The notes under the pieces: model-generated
What the model saw: only the letters and a program-made list of their open reading frames with translations
Database searches by the model: none
Told to the model about the DNA's origin: nothing
Assembly: GCA_905221605.1 (NCBI GenBank)
Contig: CAJNDS010002257.1
Span: 571,422 to 635,421 of the forward strand
DNA: 64,000 bases
DNA from: Symbiodinium natans
Lineage: Eukaryota > Sar > Dinophyceae > Suessiales > Symbiodiniaceae
Reading direction: 5' to 3'
Shown here: positions 55,328 through 64,000 of the stretch, piece after piece
Layout: every line of letters starts with the position of its first letter
How positions within the stretch are numbered: the first letter of the stretch is position 1
Translations under genes and position numbers: made by a program

Positions 55328-55950
55328 AGTCTTGTGAAAATGCTCATGATGCTATGGCGTCAAGTGCCATTGTACATACCTTGCGCTGTACATAGCTTGA
55401 ATGGAGCTGCTGTGCACTTCACTTGAAGTATGTTCACTTGAACTATTAACTCCGTGCAATCAGTTGCAAAACATCTTTGAGCAGATTTCGCAAATCCGAA
55501 TACTGGTGATTTGACATCACTTGATGCCACATAGGGCATCCCAATCTTCGCGATGCAACAGCCATGCGCGTCCACTCCTCATCTCATGCCTGATTTGAGG
55601 GAGTGAAGGAAGCCTCTGCGTGCACCGTAGTTACACCGTAGTTTGTAGTTGTACAGTTGTTGAAGTCCACAGGAGTCAGCCTGCGAGCCAATGACCGTTT
55701 AACGGCAGTGCTCATTCACAAACATGTAGTCGCTTTTCACGGGCGGGAGCTTCACAAACTAAGTTGTGCTTTAACATCTGTACCGGCATTAGCTAGTTTC
55801 GCTGGGCGAAAGCTGTGGCCTTGGAGGTCAGAAAGTTTCTCAGAAAGTACTGGAGAAGTTGGACTTCTCGGGGTACTTTAGGCGGGGTTAAACTTTTCTG
55901 TACATGTACACACCCTTGTTTTCCATGCCGGGACAGTCGTGTTATTTTGT
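55328..55950 (+). other. Tail of copia-3, no coding
   Basis: Sequence after the copia-3 stop codon, probably its 3' untranslated region and LTR. No second copy of it is present in the window, so LTR limits cannot be set. Confidence 0.4.
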
Positions 55951-56014
55951 GTTGCTTGGTTTTGCTCCCTGTAGTTTGAGCCCAATTCGTTTGAACCGCT
56001 GCAGGCGCTTTGAC

Positions 56015-56281
56015 TCATGAGAAAAGAAACAAAAGCTCAGGTGGAAACTCTGCTGCGCGAAGGTTTGTGCGACAACGCGTTTTGAGCCATCTAGTTGCGC
56101 GCTGCGGGGCATCACCCTCAGTGGTGGTAACACGAATGGCTTGTAGCCATCTCCTGGCAGCTTTGTTGGAAGGAGACTTGTTGTCAAACAGTGGGACACA
56201 GAACACCAACCTCTCAGACTCAACAGGCTCTTTGAGATCCGAGTGCTCACGCTCCCAATCCCCCTCCTCATGTCCCGGCAC
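56015..56281 (-). pseudogene. Copia-2 linker between integrase and RT
   Basis: Minus frame with an acidic lead (poly-Glu just upstream) and ESERLVFCVPLFDNKSPSNK followed by ARRWLQAIR. Its position and charge fit the region between integrase and RT. The integrase catalytic core that should precede it is missing. Confidence 0.55.
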
Positions 56282-56455
56282 CTTAGGACTCTCATCATGC
56301 TCCTCCTCCTCCTCCTCTTCTTCTCCCCCAGCAGGTGGACGCTCGGCCTCACCTCGTGTGGCTCCTTCACCTTCTTCATCGCCTTCTAGGAAGCGTTCCT
56401 CCTCCTCAGAAAGTGGTCCTACACCACCTTCTACAACTTCAAGCTCATCCTTTGG

Positions 56456-57454
56456 CTACTTCTTCCAGAGGGTCTTTGCCAAATGGGCATGCCATGCAAA
56501 CGTGGGAACCGATGGGTGGCAGCAAGAAAATACACCTGGCATGCGCAAAGGCCCGCAAACATCCGCGGAAAGAGTGTAATGGGCAGGGTGCACAACCCCT
56601 GTGTGGCAACGCCCAGTGCCTGCAGTGCGAATGCAAACGGAGCAGTCCCTTCGAAACGGGGTATGGTTGCTGCGGACATGCTCACGCCACTCCTCCAAAG
56701 ATGCCTTTGAAACCCTATACCAACCATTCCAGTTCTTAATGGCGGCAACAATCGCTCGGATGAAACCTGGAGCCCATTCTGCGAGATCTGAGGACTTGCC
56801 CTTGTACGGCGGTTTACGCGGCAGACCCTCAAGGTTTTCCAGTGTGGGCATGCGGCAGACCGGGAGACTGAATGAGAGGACTCGGCATCCAAGCAGGCGG
56901 AATTGTCTGCACAGCTCCACCACCGCCAAACAAGGTGCAGGCGGGTTGTGCCCTGAAATGCCTGGGATGGCATTGGCTTGGGAGCTAGCCATTCCACTTG
57001 CGGTGGCCACACCTGGACCCTGTACCTCACCAGTTGCATCACCATGCACCCCACTCGCATCAACGACATCGCCGGTAGATACTGCACCACACGTAGCGCC
57101 AGTTGTACCCAAGCTTCCAACCTGACTCGATGTTCCATCGCCTCCTGTCCGGACTTCCTGTGGCAGCTGAGGGGTTGGCGCCGAGAGAGCTGTGAAAGAC
57201 GTTGGCCCTGACGACGCGCTGATCATTGTAGTTTGCTGAGCTTCACCCCCACTGGGCTGCTCGAGTTCAGTCGGCTGTGATAACCCAGCTCCGGTTGCTG
57301 CGACTGCTGTTGTACCATTGACCATAGTTTGCGACGCATCTCCTCCCCCCCGCTCATGCTGAGAGGCTAGAGATGACACCGCTCCGGCGTCATCTTGCCC
57401 AGGCGTTGGGCTCAGCACCTCTTGAAGGTGAGGACCGGGAAGGGACATCACCAA
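56456..57454 (-). pseudogene. Copia-2 Gag start and truncated integrase
   Basis: 332 codons. The Met at 57454 lies inside the LTR, and the frame reads through the primer-site position, as in copia-1. Residues 1-180 are Ser/Thr/Gly/Gln-rich with no zinc finger or protease. After an apparent deletion, the integrase zinc region EWREHVRSNHTPFRRDC then SVC appears, followed by LSADVCGPLRMPG with the first catalytic Asp. The remainder of the core is absent. Gag core, protease and the methyltransferase-like domain have been lost. Confidence 0.8.
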
Positions 57455-57664
57455 CTAGACGGAGCTCGCGCGGTTGACACTTTTTCTATGGCGGCTGAAG
57501 ATGCACGTGACCACAGATCTACTACAAACAAGCTCAACAAAGACGAAGCAAACAAGCAGAACAAACAGCCAATCAGGGTGTACTGCTCTACATGTTTCTT
57601 TACACTGTACACTATACAAGCCAGACATCTTAGAAAGACTTTCATGGCTCAAGAAGTTACTTCG
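57423..57664 (-). repeat. Copia-2 5' LTR
   Basis: 242 bp related to 40033-40263; the outer end reads CTTCG instead of CTTCA. The inner flank GGTGCTGAGCCCAA resembles the copia-1 primer site GGTTATGAGCCCAA. Confidence 0.85.
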
Positions 57665-58010
57665 TAGCCTTCTCCTACAAAGAGCCCAAATAGCAACATA
57701 TACACTTGCCTACGTCTGACATGCGGGAGAGTTTTCAACAGTTTATCGTTAAAACCTTAAGGGTTAAAGGTTTAAATGCCTAAGCCTGAGGCGTAAATTC
57801 CTAGACCTTATGCGGTTAAACCTAAGGTCTGGGCATATATACCTTCAGCGCCTATAAGGTCAAAACGATGAACCTTGATTGAACCTTTCAGGGCCCGGTA
57901 GGGTTTTAGGGTTCTTTCTGACCATTAGGCTTTGAGGTTTCCATACCTGAACCTTAAACCTTTAAGGTTTCAACTTTATGGGCTTAGGTTTATCCAATTT
58001 CGGCCCAGTT
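57665..58010. repeat. Degenerate TTTAGGG-like satellite, right part
   Basis: TTAAGGGTTAAAGG, CCTTAAACC and TTTTAGGG-like words continue the satellite at 29941-30128 and 39755-40032. A short inverted repeat around CCAGTTTCATGAAACTGG lies just beyond it, at about 58028-58045. Confidence 0.65.
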
Positions 58011-59817
58011 TCGATCCAGTTTTGGTCCAGTTTCATGAAACTGGACTTACTGGTCTTCAATAGAAGTTTCAGTGGCAGATGATTCGCTATACACGCCACC
58101 CGTCGTTTCGCCCTTCAGCGTTTGAGGAAAAACACAGCCGCAAGACACACGTTTAAGGAGCAAAATACACATAAACACTAATTACTGTTTTTTGTTGGGG
58201 ATAATATAACATCGCCTTTTGTTTTCAGTATAGTTTTTACTGCATTTTTGCAAGGAGAAACACAATTTAAATTCAAGCAAAGACGAAGACAGCAAAACCG
58301 TAGGTGTGGATCATGGGGGGGGGACCATCTACATATATATATATATATATATACATGTCCACATCCAACTGAAGGGCACAAGTGAGGCCAGAAGTACGGG
58401 CACAAATGATGGAAGGACCTTCGTATAAACCTCGCATGCGTATTTGCAATGACGTGCATGGCACATACTAGGTGATGCTTTTGGGGTGACTTATTAGTTG
58501 CGGAAGCCTTCCTGACCAGGCGGCAACATGTCCTAGATACTTTGCAACGCCAGGTGGCATCTGAGGCAGTTGGCTGCCCCCTGAGCCAGCACAGCACAGA
58601 AGTGAAGCGTCACATGTTCAGGTGCCACTTTCATTTGGCTTTCCTGAGGCTATCCGTCGGTCCAGATGCAGTCCGCACTCACTTCCCTCTATGGTGCCCA
58701 AGCGACGTCCTTGTTCGGGTCAGGCCAGCAGCTCCCAGCAGCTCCCAACATAGCGCTTTCATCGTGTTCCATTGAATACACGTTGAATACACGGAGCGCG
58801 GTCAGGTGCACAGGGCCTCCCCTTTGCCTCTGTGAACTTCCCTTTCAGCCTGCCAGGAACGGACGAAAAATGACGAAACCCACTAGACGGAGACCTTCGT
58901 AGTTGCGACCTGCCAGGTGCACAGGCGCTGATACCTCAGCCGCAGCTTGGTCTTTCGGATGTGAAGGCGTGGGGGAAATTGGAGGGGAATGTCAGAGGGG
59001 TGAAGGTTTGGCGGAGCGATGGTTTTTGTTTGCGCTGCTGGTCGTCCTTGACTCCTCCGCGATGCGACGGGGATCTCAATCCATGAAGGAGGATTTGTGA
59101 GTCCAATAAAAAAAACTGCGGCAGTCGTTTCAATGGTTAAGTTTGGTTGCACTGGGCCAAAGCTGCTTTCAGACAAAGTTGCCCTAAATAGCTTGCGAAG
59201 ACAGACTCTCCAGGAGGACAGCGACCCAGAGGCTCTGGAAGTCTGGAAGTGTTGCGTTGAAATTGTGTTGACTGGTGTAATGTGCTTGACTTTCCATAGT
59301 TCTTCGCAGTCTGAGTTTTTACTTCAATGTAGTATCCTTAGTACATTGTGTATTCTCTACACTCAGCTCGTGTGGTGCTCTTTTTCGCAGAGGAAGATCT
59401 GGCATCCGGCTCAGGCAGGCATCCCATCTCGGTTGGCAGGTCCATTCTTGAGATTTTCTGAGGGGGCCGAGACTTCCTTTCTGAACCACTGCGGGACCAC
59501 GGGCTTTGCACCTCTTGAATCCTGCCAACGCTGCGAGAGTACATAGAAGACACTTGTGGGACGACGGGCCCCGGGGGCGAGCAACTAGAGCACACGGAGG
59601 AGCCGCAGTAGCGCAGTCCATAGAAACAACGTCAATGAATGCGACTTGCTGGACTTGATTTCTACCCCAGCCCAAAACGAGGACCTCGTTCACTGTCTTG
59701 CAAATAGGCTCAAAACGGATGCACGAAGAGTACCGAGGAACCCCAAGCAAGCGTCGTCCCGCACCGGCACCTCTTTCGCCTCGCTGGCAACATTTATTCG
59801 TGAAGATTGTGCGTGCG
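58011..59817. other. Non-coding stretch, no supported gene
   Basis: An AT microsatellite lies at about 58331-58353. The plus frame 59097-59546 includes a helical, exon-like piece (LSDKVALNSLRRQTLQEDSD) that I cannot assign. Confidence 0.45.
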
Positions 59818-60997
<1,180 letters not shown>

Positions 60998-61200
60998 ATT
61001 CAGCGTCCCAAAGTCCAAAAGTCCAAGATTGGCCGAAAAGTCCAAAAGTCCCAAAGTGCAAAAGTCCAAGATCCACAGGCCTACAAGCCCGAAAGTCCAG
61101 GTGTTTTGAGCTTTTGACCTGTGGACTTTTGGACTTTTGGACTTGTGGACTGTTAGACTTCCAGACTTGGGAATATTGGACTCTTCGACCATTGACCCAC
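60998..61200. repeat. AAAAGTCC inverted repeat array
   Basis: Left half: about eight AAAGTCCA-like units. Right half: GGACTTTTGGACTTGTGGACT units in inverse orientation, so the whole can fold into a long imperfect stem. Confidence 0.8.
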
Positions 61201-61850
<650 letters not shown>

Positions 61851-64000
61851 GTGCGAGAGTTGCGAGAGTTGCGGGAGCGGGGCGCGCCTGGGCGCGGGGG
61901 CTTGCCCTCTAGCCCCAATGAAAGAAAGAACGAAAGTGCGAGAGTTGCTTTTGTCGGCTGTTCTCTCGGTTTTTCGATGCTGTTTGTTCTTTGTGTGTCA
62001 CTCAAGGTGCAGTCCCTGACCAGCCCAGCCAGGGTTCTTGCCGCAGAGACTGTAACAGTCACGAGAGTCACAAGACAAGAGTGCGCACAGTGGCACAGTT
62101 TGCAAAAGTTTGCAAAGTTGGGCAAAGAGCTGTCAGCCGGTTGCTCCCCAGAGGTCACTGCGCACTTCACGCGTACACCAACAAGCGGCATAGTATGGTC
62201 CCTCCCTTAGTCGAAGCCGTCGAGGCCGTCGAGGCCGTCGATGCCGTCGATCCTTGCATTCTCGAGTGACAGACTGCAGGCCAGGCTCACCGACAGCAAC
62301 AGTGCCAGTGTCTCAGTGTCTCGGGAAGCTGTGAGAAGCATGCTCAGCGCTGGGCGAACCCAGGATTTCGCCATCTGCCCAGCCGGCAACGCCAGACGTC
62401 GCCTCAGTGAGTGAGAAGCCACCGGCGAGGGTAATCGCGCTCTATCTCTCTCTCTCTCTCCGCTATTTGTTTGTGTTGTGTCATTTGTGTTGAGTGCGTG
62501 GCTGTAAGCTCCTTTGTTCTACATGTTTTTGCATGCTTCGACATGCTGAGGTTCCCATTGACCGGAGCACGCTCCTCCAGGCGAGGCAGGTGGCCGTTCG
62601 CTTGGACCAGGGCCCACCAGGACACCCAGACAACACCCTCAACAAAGAAAGCGAAAGCACGCGAATGCGAAGGCAGCAAGGGCAGCACAAGTTGCGACAA
62701 GGGCGTGCGAAGAGCGGCATGTCATTTGATCCATGCAGTACAAGGACTGGCCATGTCCTCTTCTGAGTGATTCACAAGCTTCCAGCCATGCTGTTCAGCT
62801 CCGTGGCAGCTTACATACATTGATGGCTTTTCTAGGTGGGCACCCACGCCGACAACGAAGGCCGCCGCTTGGTGCGTTGCGTTCATTCTGCATTCTGCTT
62901 GGAGTGCGCACGGCTTGCGACACTGCGAGACACGAGCTCTGCGGAGTCTTTTGCGCATGAAAACGCGAGATTGTAGTGAAGAAGCTCTCAGAAATTGCCC
63001 CCCTCCCACGACTGATTTCTCTCGCGAATGCGCCTGAGAGGCGAACGCCTTGGGCTTCCGTTATCCTGCACCAGGTCCTCGGGGTGCTCGCGTTGCTCTC
63101 TTTGTTGCAGTGCCAGAGCTCGTGGCGCTTCGCTGTGTTTGCGAAAAGCCAGTTGTTGATTGCGGTCTGTTGTGTTCCCGTTCCTTCTTTTCTGACTGGC
63201 AGGATATGTGTCCGTGGCACCCAGAACACCAGCATGAGACCTCATGTACAGAACCTCATGTACAGATGCAATGTGTTTCGCGTGCTTTCAAAAGCACACT
63301 GTCTCTGGCAGTCCATGGCTGACTTTCAATTTGGCTTATGTGTTGAACTCCAGCACTTGCAGACTGTACGATTTGTGCTGCACTTCAGGCTCTGCAGCAT
63401 GCACTTTTATGCACTTTTGCTTTTACCCCTTGTGGTTGTGTGCCTGAGAATGAGCGCAGTTTGCTCTCAGTTTGCCCTCAAACATGTGCAGGCACCTTTG
63501 CAGCTTCTTTTGTTTCCTTCCGAGCTCATTACAGGTGCCGCAGTGGGTGCAAATAGCACTCTTGCTGATGCTGTCCTTGTATGCAACTGCTGATGCTGAA
63601 GTGCTCGCTGTGGTGGTGCGTAGCGTTCCTCTACAGCTTGATAATGCTTGAGCACAGTGCATCACTTTTGCTCGTTATGGAACTTTCTTTAGTCAAAGGT
63701 ACGAACGGTGCTATTTTAGGACGCCTAGGTAGCCTAGGTGTGGACGGCGCCATTGAAGCTTGGCCTGTCCATTGAGTATACTGGCAAAGCGCTGGAATGC
63801 AAGCGCAGACTTGTGCAGACTTGCCATTTGACCCAGCTTAGCACAGTTTTTTTGCTCAGTCTTGCTGGTTGTGGGTGTGACGTGTTTTTGACATCGGTGT
63901 GTTGTTCCAGGTGAAGATAGGTGAAGCATATCTTCGCTGGTGAATGACCTTGGGTCAAATGAGGGTGCTTCGGCCAGATGCATGTCTTATGCACGTATTA
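61851..64000. other. Non-coding stretch to the end of the window
   Basis: The longest frame is 62976-63593 plus (205 codons), hydrophobic and Cys-rich without a recognisable domain. A GTCGAGGCC/GTCGATGCC minisatellite (about 62210-62250) and a CT run (about 62443-62460) are present. Confidence 0.45.

Larger units (their letters stand above)
42297..55950 (+). mobile_element. Copia-3: 5'-truncated copia element on the plus strand
   Basis: Inserted in the RT region of copia-2 and itself interrupted by the YR element (46871-55309). It retains a Gag/linker remnant with a SAP-like helix pair, integrase, RT, RNase H and a membrane/Cys-His tail, all frame-broken. No 5' LTR was found at 42.3 kb. The right end is not sharply defined; the stretch 55328-55950 after its stop codon may include its 3' LTR. 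Both edges are approximate. Confidence 0.7.
40033..57664 (-). mobile_element. Copia-2: older, internally deleted copia element interrupted by other elements
   Basis: Flanked by related LTRs at 40033-40263 and 57423-57664. Minus-strand order: start of Gag, integrase zinc region and first catalytic Asp (57454-56456), an acidic linker (about 56281-56015), a long interruption by copia-3 and the YR element, then RT and RNase H (42296-40478). The integrase core is missing and several frames are broken. No clean target duplication was found (TATCT against TAGCC). The adjoining sequence on both sides is the TTTAGGG-like satellite. Confidence 0.85.

Noticed and set aside
40033-57664. A clean target duplication for copia-2
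   Set aside because: Flanks TATCT and TAGCC match at only three of five bases, so it is not claimed.
62976-63593. 205-codon plus-strand frame as a membrane-protein gene
   Set aside because: Hydrophobic and Cys-rich but no domain, no conserved motif and no exon signals; length alone is weak evidence.

Overview
The window looks like nuclear DNA of a dinoflagellate, most likely a Symbiodiniaceae-type alga. This is an inference from four things: plant/alveolate-type TTTAGGG telomeric repeats inside the sequence, very gene-poor DNA full of microsatellites, copia-type and tyrosine-recombinase (YR) retrotransposons with extra enzymatic domains, and one conserved eukaryotic gene (BCP1/BCCIP family) broken by short introns. 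No rRNA, tRNA, CRISPR or bacterial operon was found.

Layout. 1-29.9 kb is mostly non-coding: 8-mer minisatellites, AAG/GAA and GA tracts, a foldback, hairpins, and a telomere-like locus at 7.1-7.6 kb where TTTAGGG-strand repeats are followed by CCCTAAA-strand repeats. The only confidently identified cellular gene is a BCP1/BCCIP homologue at 15.7-17.6 kb (plus strand, about four exons). A possible single exon of a polyprenol/phytol-kinase-like protein lies at 22.8 kb.

29.9-58.0 kb is a retrotransposon nest inside one degenerate TTTAGGG-like satellite. Copia-1 (30129-39754, minus) is almost intact: 281-bp LTRs differing at one base, a 5-bp target duplication (GGGTC), a primer site matching a Met-tRNA anticodon arm, and a polypurine tract. 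Its frames encode Gag with CCCH and CCHC fingers, protease, a C5-methyltransferase-like domain, integrase, a 2-oxoglutarate/Fe(II)-oxygenase-like domain, reverse transcriptase (RT), RNase H, and a C-terminal membrane segment plus Cys/His motif. Copia-2 (40033-57664, minus) is older and deleted. A 5'-truncated copia-3 (about 42.3-55.9 kb, plus) sits in its middle. The YR retrotransposon (46871-55309, plus) sits inside the last codons of copia-3. It has the split direct repeats A1...B1-A2-B2 and encodes a tyrosine recombinase, two Gag-like regions, a C5-methyltransferase-like protein with a PPC motif, RT and RNase H.

58-64 kb returns to non-coding DNA with a GTGG/GT tract of about 230 bp, a GA tract of about 265 bp and an inverted AAAGTCC repeat.

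How the parts relate: two unrelated retrotransposon classes here each carry a methyltransferase-like domain, and one also carries an oxygenase-like domain. In a host group known for heavily modified DNA this suggests that the elements modify their own DNA. Copia-1 may be recently active. Copia-2, copia-3 and this YR copy are dead.
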